A DNA stretch of 64,000 nt from Mycogone perniciosa (taxonomy: Eukaryota > Ascomycota > Sordariomycetes > Hypocreales > Hypocreaceae), in NCBI GenBank assembly GCA_025331125.1, contig JAOALB010000015.1, positions 57,718-121,717 of the forward strand, in the 5' to 3' direction. The position numbers and the translations under genes are program-made. The notes below the pieces were generated by a model. The model made no database searches. It saw nothing but the letters and a program-made list of their open reading frames with translations, and was not told the origin of the DNA. Positions 11,101 to 24,472 of this stretch are shown here, piece after piece (the first letter of the stretch is position 1; the number at the start of each line of letters is the position of its first letter).

Positions 11101-13481
11101 CCTTTCGCCGCCCCGCCATCTCGATGATAAAGTGGTCCTCTTGGCGACGGCCAGTTCTTCCTGATGGTAATAATACTGAGGAACCGTTGTCTGTGGCGCT
11201 CCCATCGTGCTCGGAGTAGAAGGACAACGGGGGAAAGGGTTTTAAATGGAGATGAATGCTTGCTAAGCGGACAAGAGGCTATGATATCTTGGCCAGCCAA
11301 GGCTTTTTTTCTTCCGAATCGTATCGTAAATCAAGCCTATGGATCCAAGGGACAAGGTATGGTATGATATGGTAGATATGGTATAGTATGGTATGGTATG
11401 GCAAAATTCGTATGTTGGATGGTGGAACACACAAATACAGACACATACGAGCGAGTAGCACCACGGATACGGAGCATATGTATATATATAAATGTGCTGC
11501 CGCCAGGATTCCGCTTCCCAAATGCTCCATCCTCCACGCCCGCTGTTACGGCGAACCGCCCAGATCCTCCTAATTAATAACTACTAGCCAGGCATCCATT
11601 CGGAACCCCCCGCTTCGGGATCATTAATGGCATGGTGCGTTGGCCCATGGATTGCGCTTGTGCCCCCCTAAGCGGGCGCTTTCGTCACTCCAAGAGCGAG
11701 ATGAATAGTAAACATGAGAGTTGGCGATTAGTGATCACCCAAACCCCGATCAAATAGCCGAACCCTTTCAAGAAGCTCCGAAATCCTACATCGGACTTTG
11801 GAGAAATTTCGCATCAAAGCCGGCCGTAGGCCGTTGCTGAATATTAATCAATATCAATCCAGCCATGGAGTACTCCGTAGTTCGTATATGTCTATATTAT
11901 ATGTAATTATGGATCCCCCGGCGACATTTTGTAAACGAACAAAACCGAAAAAACTGAGAGACAGAGAAGGTCGTCATCCCACCAACAAACTTCACAATGT
12001 TCTTTTCCGATACGATACGCGCATACTAATTCAATACGAGCGGCGTCAGATCGGAGACTAGTCCATTATGCATAGATTACTAATCCCATCGCCGTAGTTG
12101 CTATTATGAGCAGACAGCACTACTCTGTACGGAGTACTTCGTACTCTGTCGATAACTACGGATTGCTACTTCAGGAATAAAAAATACTTCGCGTCCAATA
12201 CTTCGTAACTCGACTCGAGTCGTGTAAGTGCCCCGAATTTTCCCACGGCCCCCCGAACAACTAACACGCGTGCAAGCAGGCACAAATGCATGGTTAGAAG
12301 AAAGTCAAGGTTTCCCTTTAACAAAAAGGAAAACATGACGTGCGAGCTTCCTGAAAACGTCTTGATTCGCAGCCATGTGTCCCTCTCTCCTGCAGATGAG
12401 GATTACTCAAAAAAAGGCAAAGATTGATTAGTAGTACTCGACACCACGGCCATCCCGATATTCTTCGCAACTCCCCTCCTCCCCCTCCGAAACCACCACA
12501 CTTCTTCTCTTCCCTCCAACATGCATACCTTGCCCTCGCCTCGTCATCTGTCTCACGAAAAGACCATTGCTTCATACTACCTACATGCATGCATACAAAA
12601 AAGGTGTTTTGCAGAAACTGTGGCACCATGCAAGCCGAGGATCCACCTATTGATTAGATGTAATACTAATCAGTCCTCCCGCTGCCAACTCCTCGATCCA
12701 ATAGGACATTTTACGATTAGCGACCCAGCGGTGGCTCAGACCTCTTTGTTTACTCAACCTTGGCCCTAGGTGGAAAAGGATCTGAGACACCACACCGCCA
12801 ACAATGGGAGAGGGGAGACAAAAAAACATGTGTGGCCGAGTACAATTCTTGTGAGAGATCTAATGCGACTTTGCGTCAACGTCTACATAAGACACTAGGA
12901 GTTAAAAGAGCATAACGTTTGTCACAGGAACAGAGCGGAGAACAGAAAAGGGAAAAGAGGAATAAAACGAGAAGAGACAGCTCTCCCAGCCGTCCGATTG
13001 CGTGTTTCCATTCCCAACCAAATTTGAATCCTCCCGATAGAAGGGCAAGCAAGCAAACTTGGTGTGTGTGTCTCCCCAAAAACTCCAGTCTTCCTTCCAC
13101 CCATCATCCCTTTGTGCATCATGCAGATCAAAATAAACAGAGCCCATGGTCGTGAGATTCCCCGCCACCAGTCTATCGTCCAGGTCTAAAACAAGAAACA
13201 CCATGTGCAAAAAGGAAAACAAATACATCGGAGCTGGCTTCTTCGGGGCGAGGCAGGAGTCGTGTGTACATCAGTGATGGTATCAGATTAAAGCGAGTAA
13301 AGCGGGGAATATGCGATTATTGAAAGAGCCATGATCATAAACTCCTCCGCAAGGATCCTCGCTCAGAGCCGAGTAACTCTCATTAGCAAAAAAAAAAAAG
13401 ACAAGGGGTATCCGCGGGTCATTAAGGCGAACCGTGATCAGGCACCAACTCCTCAACATCAATCAAAGGCAACTAGTCCAA
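11101..13481. other. Intergenic region, FrnE-like promoter to 3' end of the C2H2 gene
   Basis: About 2.4 kb without a gene I can support. Short open stretches here have no protein-like composition. It contains a GGTAT-type repeat (11356-11401), heptad motifs at 11871, 12128, 12135 and 12199, and AT-rich DNA near the 3' end of the C2H2 gene. Confidence 0.5.
11356..11401. repeat. Imperfect GTATG/GATATG pentamer-hexamer repeat
   Basis: About 46 bp made of GTATG, GATATG and GTATAG units in tandem, upstream of the FrnE-like gene. Simple-sequence expansion; no coding role. Confidence 0.8.
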
Positions 13482-14949
13482 CTAGGCCATGTGTACCAAA
13501 CCGGGCTCCGCGCTTTGTGGTCGCCGCATCTGTTGCGGTGTGCCATAATACATCTGGCCCATCGCAGGATTTTGGGGATAGCCATCAGGATCAGGGTAGA
13601 CATAGCCGGCTCCATTATGAGACGGCGAAGCAACATGGGATGGAGATTGCCAGCCAACACTGCTCATGTGCGGACTCCCACCTGCACTTCCAGGGCCGCC
13701 GCCTTGATGCTGTTCCAGACTGGGCTCAAGCGTTGGCGGAGGACCATAGCCAGTGGGGTGAGATGTGGGCCGGATGCCGGTGTTATAACTGGCAGCTGAT
13801 GATGTCGATGTAGGGCTACCCACGCGGAGATGCGGGGGAAGAGTGCCACCCTGCGGCATGTACTGGAATTCAGCTGGATGCCGGTTCATGCCATTGTGGC
13901 CAGAGAGATCAAGGCCCGGGGACATTGACATGGCATGCTGCGGCGAAGGTGTGGTCATGGGAGAGCCCTGGTTGGATAGAGGATCGCCATCAGATCGCGC
14001 CTGTGTTACGTTCTTGGCTCTCGACGCTGCTAGTGCTGCTGCAGTAGCTGCCGCTGCTTCCTCAATTGTGCCGCTGTGGTGATTCTGGTGACGAGTAAGG
14101 GTCGTGCGCCGAGTGAATGTCTTTTGGCAATCTGCGTAGGGGCACTTATATGGCCGCTTTCCGGAGTGCGTTCGTCGATGACGAGCCAGTGAGCTGCTAT
14201 CACTGAAAGGCTGTAAAATCGTTAAAACCCGAAACTCGATAAATGGACGCACAGTTTACTGACCTTGGCGCAAGTCTCGCAGTGGTGTGGCTTTTCGCCG
14301 GTGTGCACTCGTTGGTGAACAGTGAGGGCGGATCTTTGAATGAACTGCTTGTTGCATTCTGGATAGTCACAGACATGTGGTCTGATACCGCTATGGATGC
14401 GCTCTATGTTGAATTAGAATGTGAAGGCGATGGAAAGCAACATCAGGTCAACTTACCGTGTCGAGCAAGATCACTCCGTCTCGCAAATGCCTTTGGACAT
14501 GTGCTGCATGGGTAAGCCTTCACTGGCGCTGGTGGAGGTTGCTGGGGTGGTTGAGGAATCTGCTGCATAGCCATATTGGGCATATTGCCCATGCCGGGCA
14601 TTTCAGAGAAGTTGTTCATTTGCATCGCGTTGTGCATTTGGTTCTGCATCTGGGTTTGCATCTGAGTCTGCATCTGCATCGGAGGCTGCATGGCAGTCGG
14701 AGAGGGGTACGTCCGAGACATGCTGTGAGCTGAGTATGATGAATGCTCAGACATGTGGGGAGATCCTGATCGATCCATTGGCTCTGGTTTAACGAGAAGG
14801 TGATGCTGCTGATGATCGGAAAGGCTGCCAGAAAGGTGATGATGATGTCCTTTATTATTTAACATGTTCGTAATGTCCATAACCTCCGGAGATGCTGAAG
14901 CCACCAAAGTGCCCGGTCTGGCGGATGAGGAGAGTGTATGAGGTAGCAT
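13482..14949 (-). CDS. C2H2 zinc-finger transcription factor, four tandem fingers
   Basis: Three exons, complement(13482..14210, 14264..14403, 14457..14949), 453 aa; both introns are 53 nt. Four C2H2 fingers in series: YPCSTCPKAFARRSDLARH (about 146-168), a second with CDYPECNKQFIQRSALTVH, a third with CETCAKPFSDSSSLARH, and a fourth with CPYADCQKTFTRRTTLTRH. They are joined by HTGEKP/HSGKRP linkers, so this is a sequence-specific DNA-binding protein of the Azf1-like fungal group. The introns cut finger 1 at its distal His region and finger 3 in the middle. The N-terminus has a His run, a Met/Gln repeat (about 100-125) and Pro/Gln-rich stretches; the C-terminus is Ser/Pro/Gly-rich, all likely activation or disordered regions. 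A very long upstream stretch suggests complex regulation or a long leader. I do not recognise a specific orthologue name. Confidence 0.9.
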
Positions 14950-17478
14950 GATGGTCTCGTGCCCAAAGACGGTTAGGTTGAAGCCTCGCCGTAGCCTGGA
15001 ATGCTTAGATTATGGTGCTGCTTGTCAAGTTAGCAGTGCATACATCAATCATATACATGGATGGCCTGAAAAGCGTGCTAAAATGGCAGCAAACGGGTGT
15101 GAATGCTGCGAGAATATGCAGTAGCTAGTCGGCTCAAGACTTTTCGGCAAGATTGACTTGACCATCAAAGCCAGATGCCATCAAGAGCTTGGACCAACTA
15201 ATTCTCGGGATTGTTGAAGCGTTGATCAAAGGGGCAATGCTTGCTTGCAACTTACCCCTCAATTCCTGATGGCAGTACCAGAATGCGGGAACTTGGGTTC
15301 TCAAACCCAAAGGTTTATATCTGCTCCTTGTTGCTGGAGTTGTTTCCCCCAATTCGACCTTGCTCTCGATAATCCAGACAAAGCTGCACTGCGAACAAGT
15401 CCGTCGCACTCGTTTGTGTTTCCGACTCTGTTGCCAAGAGCGATCAGGGAGCGGATAGCGAATGGAGTGTAGAATGAAAGACGCTGCAGAGAGGATTGCG
15501 GGACGATTCGATCGGGATTATTGGCGGTATTGTGTTGAAGGAGTGTGTTCGAGTGTCAGACCGCTTTGGGCGTTGACAAAAGGTGAATGTAATGAACGAA
15601 TGATCCTCCCTTGATAAACAAAATCCAACCCGTTTCTTGCAGTCGATTCGCGACGGTAGACAGGAAGGGTGGCAACCGGGGGGTAACAGCCGGGATTCGA
15701 GATGCGGTGTTGCAAATTTTGACACGCGAAGCTCGAGAGGCGGCAGTGGAAAGGAGCCGTCGGCAGCCGTTTCGGAGAGACGTTCGAGTCAACTTACACA
15801 ATTAATGTGGTAAGCGACAGCGAAGTGGTTGAAATATGAGTCGGACAAGGGCGGAATTGTTGCACGCGCTTATTCGCTGGGACCCTGCTCAGTTTGATGG
15901 TCAGGCCTAGTCCGGTCCGGTCAGCCGCGTCGCAGAGGGATCGTCGAGGACAGGCAGCGCAGAAGGCGTGACAGCACGACAAGGGGGCAAAAAGATGAAG
16001 CTGAAGTCCAGCCGCGGCGCGATAGCCGTGGGAGTTTTGGGATTGCGAAAAGGGCGGGAAAACGGACGGGATGTCAGGGCCAAAGTGCGGTCCTCCGGAT
16101 TGGTGCTGGAACTGGCGACGACGTAACTTTTTTAGGGGCCCAAGCCTTTATGACAGGCGTGGTCTGGGTGTGGTGGTAGAGGGGGGGGCTTGCCAGGGCG
16201 AAGGGAGTCTCTTCAAAGAAAGAAAATTATGGAACAAAAAATCTCCTGGGCCGGCGCAAGGGTGCGCCGTGCCAACGACAAGGGAGCCATTGGCACCAGG
16301 CAAGCAAACAGGGGTTCACCATTCTCAAACGACAAGGCAGGGCCAGAAAAGACATGGGACGAATGCAGTGGCTGTTGAAAGAAATACGGCATGGGCCTCA
16401 ACTTACCAAGGTGGGCTTTGCGGCTCGCTGATATAATATTATGATCTGTGCGCGCCAGCTGGAGGTTTGCTTGCTTGCTCTGTGCGTCGCCTAGATCGAT
16501 GGGAAGGGGGCAAAAAAATGGTCGCCGCGGCAGATCGTAGTGGTGTGACTGGCTTTTTTTCACCTCGAGCGCTGGCTGTCCGGTTTGCTGGTAGTAGTAG
16601 TATAGTAGTACTACACGTACTCGGAGTAGCGCAGAGGGGAGAGGAGCTGTTATGACCACAAGAAGGTCTGGGACAAGGAGGGGACGAGAAAATCGCCGGC
16701 AGCAGTTTAATATAACGGCAGACACCAACAAATCGGCGATGCAAGGCTGACGGGGGTGAGCACAAGTACCTATCCTATCGCACTCCGTACGTTGTGAGCA
16801 GAATCGAAATAGCATCTGGATGAAAAGAAATGATCCTTGAATTGAAACGAACCCACGGGCGGGTGAGTACGCATCCTTGCCCCATCGGTACTTGGATACA
16901 GAGGTACCGGGCTCGGGACTTGGGCGAGAGCGACAAGTATCTTTGCACAGTGCGTCACAGTACTCAGTACTCCCACCTGACAGCCGGGAGCTCTAATGCA
17001 TATCGTGCCTAGCACGAAGAAGTAGATGATGCAGCGCAGCGCTAGAGATGCTACCTCGAAAATGCTCTAGAAATTGGTCATCGTCCTGGTACTTACTCGT
17101 AATACCTACCTCCGTACTCCGTAATACATGCTGACGCTCGCAGGTTGCACCCGGACAAAACTCTCCACTGGTCTGCGCTAATACGAACAAAAAGTCCACT
17201 TGATGCTCCGTAGGCGCATCAAAAACGGACGGTGCAACAGTGATTGATCGATATGATGACCCAGAAAATACAGATGCAAGGAACACACACTCGTACGCAC
17301 ATGGTCATGCGCGCATTTGCTTCCATTGTGCCTTGTACTTGGCACTAGTAGTAGTACTACTCCGTACACTCCGTAAACCCCCCGGGATTACCTAAACAGC
17401 AAACGGCTGATAGGCCCGCAATTTGCGTGCCAGTGGATGATGTATTATGCACTGCGCCATCCTTTTGAGGCATCGTAA

Positions 17479-17512
17479 TACTACTACTCCTACTACTCCT
17501 ACTACTGCTACA
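17479..17512. repeat. TAC/TCC trinucleotide repeat
   Basis: Roughly 11 trinucleotide units, mainly TAC with interspersed TCC, in the gene-poor stretch. Simple-sequence repeat. Confidence 0.75.
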
Positions 17513-20500
17513 TCATCCCACTACATCCCACACTTGTTTTCTCCGCAATGCTACGGAGTAATAATGCCTCCCCCAAGAAGCCCTGGACAGTGGAAGGTTT
17601 TGCGACTCCATTTTATTAGTCTCCTTCAGGCTACCCGCGAGTTACGGACAGCACCCCCCGGGTCAGCTTAGGTCTGACTGGCCTAACCCAGCTTGCCAGC
17701 CTTCTGCATAAAGGTTACCTAGTGCTCGCAGGTGGATCAAGCAAATCAAAATGGACAGCAATCATCGGATGAATAGCTGTTGGCTTGCAAATAGACAAGA
17801 CAGCTTTGAGCACTGAGGAGACTGCGAGGACGGGCCCGACTGGTTCCCGACAAACGCCAGCAGCTGGCGTGTGCTGTGATATTCCCCGGTCGAGCATCAC
17901 TGGGGTAGGTGAATAATTACATTATTATCCGTGCTAGCAGTACTTCGTATTGCCTAGTACTTCGTCCTTTTGCAGCATGATGATGATGCAAAAGGGTTAG
18001 GGATGTGCAACTCCGGCTCCAGGATAACGGCAGATCTGCCCGGCACCAGAGCGAGACGCCAGAGCCAGAACAGAGCCCTTCCTCAAAGCCCGGAAGCCAA
18101 CTCCCAGCCTCATGATCCTTGTCAATTCAGCGTATGGAGGTCTTGACTTTTTCTTGTGGATACGCGTCTACCTGCCGCCCAGTTCGTCAGAGATATGTAT
18201 GTACCACTACTCGTACAGCGTTGGAAAAGATAAATTGCCAAGCACCATTGTCCACTGTAACGGGCGTTGTGCTGCTCGCGTCCATTTCCCATCATGTGCG
18301 CGATGACAGACAACGGCACGATCAACAAGGTCTCGGCCTGTGCGCGACGATCACCCGCCAATAGAAGCAGCTTTAAACATTCTCTTGTTTGTTTGCCCGC
18401 AGGTACTTCGTAATTGTCCCCCGTCTGAGCAGGCCCAACAATAAGCACAAACGATGTACAGGGGACTGATGTAATAATCCGAATGGCTGTTAGCCGCAAT
18501 GATTTGGGGGTTAGAGAGAAAAAAAGGAGAGGAAAAAAAGTGGCAACATATTACGAGTACAAGGGCGTCTTCTAAAGACAACGGCGGCTGGGGATGATTT
18601 TAAGATAGGTGTGCATGCATAGAGTGAAGGGAGAAGTATACGCGAGTACTCCGTCCTCGTAGTCCTTTTGTGCTTCTGGCCACGTGGTTTATGATGGCTC
18701 ATGCATTCCTGCAACGGCTTGGTTTCAACTGTGCTGCTGGATATAGATGTGGCGAGGCCACTTTGGACGTTTCATCACCACGTTCAGGCGTTGGTGTCAC
18801 ATCCATCAGAATTCCTTCATAACATGGGATTGATGAACAAGACCCCATGGAATCTGCTAGTACAGAGTACGAGTACTACAAGCAGAATGGCCAGCGTGTG
18901 TATAGACTCGCAAGCACTGTGCCGGATACAGCCTCAACTCCCGGATCGTCACGGGGGGATACCTGGGTCGGGTAGTGCCATCCTGGCCACCACGCCGTCA
19001 CATCGTCATTACCACCAGTCCGCTTGGGATGAACAACAGCATACTGGCTGGGCACTAGTGGTGTGATCCATTCTCCATACTACTAACTGCACTGGTAAGT
19101 CTATGGAGTACGGAGTAGTATTAGTGTTGATGTATGTACTAGTACCTACATTCATTCTCTGGCCTTGTGAGTTGACCTGATCTAGCCGTAAGGTCGGCGC
19201 TGACAACGGTGGCTTTGTGCGCTTCACCGGCTTTCTCAGTCCCCAATTAGCTGTCAAAAGCATTGAGTGACACACAAACGCTGATTGAGGCTGTTGTCTT
19301 TTGTCCTCGTTATTGCTGCCAACGCCAACAAGGGTGGTGGTGATTTTGTTTTGTTCTTTTGTCACAGAGTCAGTCTCTAATACATCCTCGTAGCAGTTGC
19401 TACCTAGTAGTATGTAGTACTAGTTGCTGGTTGGCTCTGGAGACGCCTATGGCCCGTGCGCAGTCGGAAATGAGCCTAGCTGCTCCTGGTAGGCTTCTGG
19501 AAATTCTTTTCCCGCTTGCGGATTATCATGTGCTCCACTGCTCCCTCATGCCCTTGTCCTCGAACAAGCATCCTGACAGGGACTATCCCTCCTGGAGCCA
19601 GCCTCTTCCAACCGCACTGTCCACGCCTCAATGCACTTTCCCGTTGGTTTAAGCATTGTTCTCAACGACTTCGAGAAGTCTGAGCCTGGACCACCATCCC
19701 ATCCCATGCTCGAACTCCGCCTTCCCTGGCGTGTAGTACACCCCTTGCTCCCGGGTCAGTACTACCGGTGTGAGAGCTTGGGTATTAGATGAGCTTCATT
19801 TTTTTTTTGCTTCATACGAAGTACTTTGGGGCGGTAATACTACGGGGCTTGTACTAGCAGTGTATGATCGGCTGCTGGCTTCCGCGATCCATCGACCGTC
19901 CATACGATGACGATAGACCACCAGGGTACGCACGCCCCTTTCTTTGGTTTTATCCCTCTGGCATGCACGTGCTCAACATACATACACATTTTCTGCATCG
20001 TTTTTCATGCGTCAATGCTCACGGCTTCTGCTGTTCAATCTCGATATCCAAGGTTGTTGCAAAAGGACACTTATCTAGATATACACAATGGATGGGTGAC
20101 TGGTCGCAACAAACCAACAACCTACCTATGCAAGGCAGTCTTATGACTCGACGATCGCCAACTCAACTAGGAGTTCTCCGTACCTACGGCGATACCGTCC
20201 GTACTCGCATTTTGGTTTCGAGCAAAGTCGCCCTTTTCCGTATTACTTACTACTATGTATCTTTGGTTCGGGAAGTTAGCAACACGCCCCATGTACATGC
20301 AAACACGCCCGTCCAACACGGTGCGTTTCAGGCCCATCAACTTGGCCGCAGTCATATGGAACGGAACCTTCCAGTCAATAATGCAGCCAAGTCACCTCTT
20401 CGCCATTGTTCTCTCTTCCCGACGTCTCAATGGCCCACCGTTTACAATTAGCCATTTATTTGCTTTTTTTATTGACCATCGTCTCTTTTTGCAAGACCAG

Positions 20501-21968
20501 CCTTCCGGGTGGTGTCCTCGGTACTGGCGGAGTATAATTTTCCGCATCAGGATCCGAGGAGCCGCCGACGTATTATCTATCAGCCTTGTCGGCTGTCAAA
20601 ATGAGCCGTATTACCGTCGTGAGAGATTAGACAAGTGAAAACAAGCGATAGCATGCGATACTCGTACCCCCGAACCACGTTCGCAGGTCGGTCTGCATAA
20701 TGGTGTGTGGGCAGGCTTGATTTGACGGATGAGGATCGAAGATGCTCGCTCGCCTTCCTGCGAGGCCACACACCTTGCAGGCAAACATCATGCACGCCGA
20801 GTCCTGGGACCCAAGCCACCCAACAGGACTCGCTACCATCCATCAATCGCTGGCCGGACCGTGAAACTCGGACCAGGCGCCCGTGGTTTCGGCCAATCTA
20901 ACCCAAAAAATGCTTTGTTACACGGAAAGGAGCTTGGGGCGAGTGATCAGAATCGCATATACAATCGCATCGGGCTGGCCATTGCGTCCGGCTGTTGTTA
21001 TTGTCGATCGGGACCGAGATTTCCTCGCATGCATGCGTGTCATCAGATTCGGACGCTGGCTCAATCGCTTGATGAAACACCCAGGCATTGAACCAACACC
21101 AAAGTTGAGAGCAAAAAGTTTGCGCAACTCCAGCTGGCCACAGGACCAGAGTTGATCAATACTACTCCGTACCACAAAAATACGGTCCATTTCATTGATA
21201 CCCTATTCCGTCGTGTGCATCCAAATAATCGGCACCCAATCAGATGCGCGCATTTCCACCCTGCCATCACCTGAACTGCGGCCGCTACGCATCCTTCTTT
21301 GTTCAGGGTTCGAGCCTGGGTCACCGGCAACTCCGTGCACCCCCGCGCCGGTCGGAATGCGAAGAACATACGGAGTACATTCCTAAGACCGCATATTGTT
21401 TCACCAAGTACGCTCTGTCCGGTGATGCTGCCGGGCCGGAAGCTCCTGGAACGCCGTCTTCCCTCGTGGCAGAGATGGACGTGCGTGCAAGGTACACTGT
21501 ACAGCTATTGAAATATTATTGAAGCCTTGACAGTCCACCATCTCGTCGAAACAAACCCATGCATGGGCTGGCATTATGACGATCGGATCAGCACCGTAGG
21601 TTTTGCAACCTATCATGCTTATGTATGCTTACTATTCTCAGCCTCAACTAACTTGTGGGGACGACGGAGTACTCGTACTCCGTAGTGGTACTACTAATCA
21701 ACAACATTCATGGATCCAACCTGTCGGTAAGTGTTCAGACCAGGATCGTTATCTTTTACGATTAGTAGTACTCCGTAGTATTCCCCGTACATCGGAGAAA
21801 ATGTCACCATGTTTGGCCCAACAGCCACCAGCTGACCTTGTTGGCTGCCACATTCTGTACGGAGTATTACTGCTGCAGTAGATATGGTGTAGTGGGTACG
21901 GAGAAGTGGGTTGGACAAATGCAAATAGGGCATTCCATGACCATATACGGAGTACTCGTCCTGCCTTG

Positions 21969-21988
21969 TTTGCTTTGCTTTGCTTTGC
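21969..21988. repeat. TTTGC pentanucleotide repeat, four copies
   Basis: Four exact TTTGC units in tandem in non-coding DNA, next to a heptad motif at 21946. Confidence 0.8.
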
Positions 21989-22861
21989 TCTGAAGCTGAA
22001 TGCGTCTGCCAACAACACCAGACTTGAAAAATAATAATAGAAACTACTCGTACGGAGGGCTGGTAGTACATAGTGCTAATTAAATCCAAGTTTGCTACTC
22101 TCTGGAATAGGCTAAGTTTATCTACCTAGTACACAGTTGTTGGGTTCGACATCGGACTCGGCTATTCTGGCAAATGGGGGGTGGGCACCTTAATGGACAT
22201 CCACCTACCTGGTATGTAGCTATACTCCGTGGTATGTTGTTGGTTGCTGGCAAAGAAACTTGGGAGAGATCATGACTCGGAGAGATGCGGTCCAAAAAGA
22301 AGTTTGAATCAAGACATTGTTGGCCACGTGGATTGTTGCCTCGTGGCCAACAACAACCGGTGAGATGTACTCCGTAAATGTGAATGAAATGTGCCCGCAT
22401 GGAAATGGGTTTGCTTACCCTGTAGGATTGATGTTGATTGATGGTGGCGTTGCGATTTCAACATGCATCAAAATACCCTGTATATGGTAGACACTTTATA
22501 TAGGTACGTCGATATCTACTTTTTAGTATTGGTAAATGATATGAATCGCTTTTCCCCCAACCATTTAGTGTTTTTTTTGTAGTCACTATGATGGTAGAGT
22601 ATAATTTCTTTCGTGGAATCATTTCATTTCATATCATCATCACTCATCTAAACACCCCAGCTCTCTTGACCAACAACAACAATCAACCCCTTACAACCAA
22701 AATCAGCGTCGCAAATTGCCATAAACCCCCATCGACAAGACCGGGGCTTTCTTGCTCAACACCCATGAATTCTACATATGAAAAGAAGAACCCCCCCCCC
22801 TAGAATGAGAATGAGTTGTGATCCACAAAACATAAAGCATAAACACACGCCTAGACAATAT

Positions 22862-24472
22862 TCACCACCGGAGTTGGCCCCTTTCCATCCCTAGCGTACC
22901 ATCAACCACATTCTTATCCGCAAACGGATCATCGTCCTCATCCTCTTCGTCCTCGTCCGTCGGCTCGGAATCCTGTCTAACTGGCACCGGGCGCGGGGGG
23001 GATGAAATGCTCGGCTTCTTGGAAGGCCGGGGCGGTGCCGGTGCTGGGGCCGCAGCCTGCTTCGGCGAGGAGTTGAGGCTCAGACCTGAGAGGTCCAGGT
23101 GGTGGTCTGCGGCCCGGGTTGGAGAGGTGGTTTTGGAGGCAGCCAATTCTTCTTTGCCTTTCATGGCGGCCACTGATTGGCATATTTGGTTAGTTTGGGG
23201 ACGTACAAAGATGGAAGAGGAGGAGAACTTACTCCGGTAGAGGTGAGCTTGTTCAGCAAGTTCATCGTCGGAATCACTGTCGGCGTCGACGGACTGGTCC
23301 AGTTGCTCAAAGGTCATGAGGGCGTGGACCAACTCGTCGTTGGCGTGGAGTAAGGGGCCAAGCCACTGCTCATGATCGACGTAATTGATCTGATGCCCGT
23401 TGTTAGTCAAATGGATTGTCACTTACGACATCTCATCCCTCTCTGTCCAAGTAGATGACATACATATCGGTGAACTCTCCGACGGAGCTGCTTGCAAGTC
23501 TCAAACCGCTCCACGGCCAGGTTATTCTCCGAAATACGCTCCCTCTCGCGGTTGATCGTCTGCAGCACATTGAGAAGATTTGTCGCTGCGAGAGAGGACT
23601 CGGCGATGACGGATTTCATCTGCTCCTTTTCGGCCTCGAGGTTGAACGGCTTCCTCTTGCCGCTCCTGGATTTGCTCTTCTTCTTCCCCTTATCAGAGCT
23701 GGAACTGCTGAACAGCGATCCAGACGAAGGCTTAAAGGAGTCAACCACGGATGGGCCGCGGCTATGAGATCCATGATGGCCAGTTGACGACGATGGCCCG
23801 GCAGGAGGCGAGGATGGCTCGTCGTCATCCTCATCGCCGCCGAATGGGTTTTCCGTCTCCTTGAGAACCTTGGACCTCTCTTGTGTGACGGTGACTTTCC
23901 TTTTTGGCAGCTCCCTATGCAGTCGCGCAATACGCTCCAGACCAGGCTTATTACCGTACTGTGCCCAGCTGCTGAAAAGCTCCCTGCACTTCTTCCTGAC
24001 CTCCGGATCAGACAATTCCGATGTGCCGCACACGCGCAGCCTCTCGAGGAGCGGTTCATCGGCAAAGGCGCGCTGGAACCGTGGGCCGGCGTTCTGGATC
24101 AGCCCATCGAGGAGGACCAGTGCGCGGATCTGGCGGTGCACATTGCCGTACTTGAGCTTCTTCCGGATGGCGCGGGCGGCCTCGCTGGGGCCGGAGGCTT
24201 GGAGGGTGATGACCTCGACCAGGTCAGGAATGCCGCTGAGGTCTTCTTCATCGTAGGCCTCTGAGGTGAGGTTCTCGATGGTGACCGTGACGGCTGAGTA
24301 AGGTTTCTTCTGAGATGGCGTTAGCGACTGACTTGATGGGCGTAGAATAAGAAACGGAGATGAGTTATCGAGAGTGAAATATCCAGTTGATGAGAGGTGA
24401 CGCTGAACATGACAGATAGCCCGGAGAGATTTGGAATCGGGGGCTGCACTGCCATCGTACCTGTTGGAACAT
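22862..24472 (-). CDS. LSB5: Lsb5-like VHS/GAT-domain endocytic adaptor
   Basis: Four exons, complement(22862..23172, 23233..23389, 23464..24309, 24461..24472), 441 aa. The first exon is only 12 nt and encodes MFQQ; a 151-nt intron (GTACGA...CTCAG) then leads into KKPYSAVTVTIENLTSE, the conserved start of fungal Lsb5 proteins. Order: VHS-like helical domain (about 5-150; ITLQASGPSEAARAIRKKL, VLLDGLIQNAG), acidic linker with an ENPFGGDEDDDE segment, Ser-rich and Lys-rich linker, GAT-like helical bundle (about 220-345; EQWLGPLLHANDELVHAL), and a Pro-rich, then acidic tail with DDPFAD. Lsb5 binds Las17/WASP, actin-patch proteins and ubiquitin and links endocytosis to actin. The NPF- and DPF-like tripeptides would suit EH- and adaptin-domain partners. 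The final junctions are supported by LYRMAAMKGK after splicing. Confidence 0.92.

Larger units (their letters stand above)
14950..22861. other. Gene-poor stretch of almost 8 kb
   Basis: No reading frame here has protein-like composition or a recognisable motif on either strand. The part nearest 14,950 (to about 16.8 kb) is pyrimidine-rich on the minus strand and probably contains promoter and spliced leader of the C2H2 gene. The rest is dense in heptad motifs (17115, 17358, 17552, 17941, 18404, 19109, 19815, 21163, 21369, 21676, 21769, 21858, 21946, 22368) and GTAC/TAGTAC strings. I saw no tRNA, 5S rRNA or transposon ends. A long non-coding RNA cannot be excluded from sequence alone. Confidence 0.55.

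Noticed and set aside
16213..16815. 200-codon minus-strand open frame upstream of the C2H2 gene
   Set aside because: Starts and ends in pyrimidine-rich leader-like DNA, no domain, and a tyrosine run comes from a TAG/CTA repeat.
19864..20451. 195-codon plus-strand open frame in the gene-poor stretch
   Set aside because: Composition is not protein-like, no motif or splice extension, and homopolymer-like Tyr/His/Arg strings follow from DNA composition.
21300..21325. B-box-like GGTTCGAGCC suggesting a tRNA
   Set aside because: The flanking bases do not form a T-stem, and there is no A-box or acceptor stem at the right distance.
22791..22800. Run of ten C (and ten G at 49225-49234) as a possible structural signal
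   Set aside because: A single homopolymer run without flanking G-tracts does not make a four-tract quadruplex; length may also be a sequencing uncertainty.
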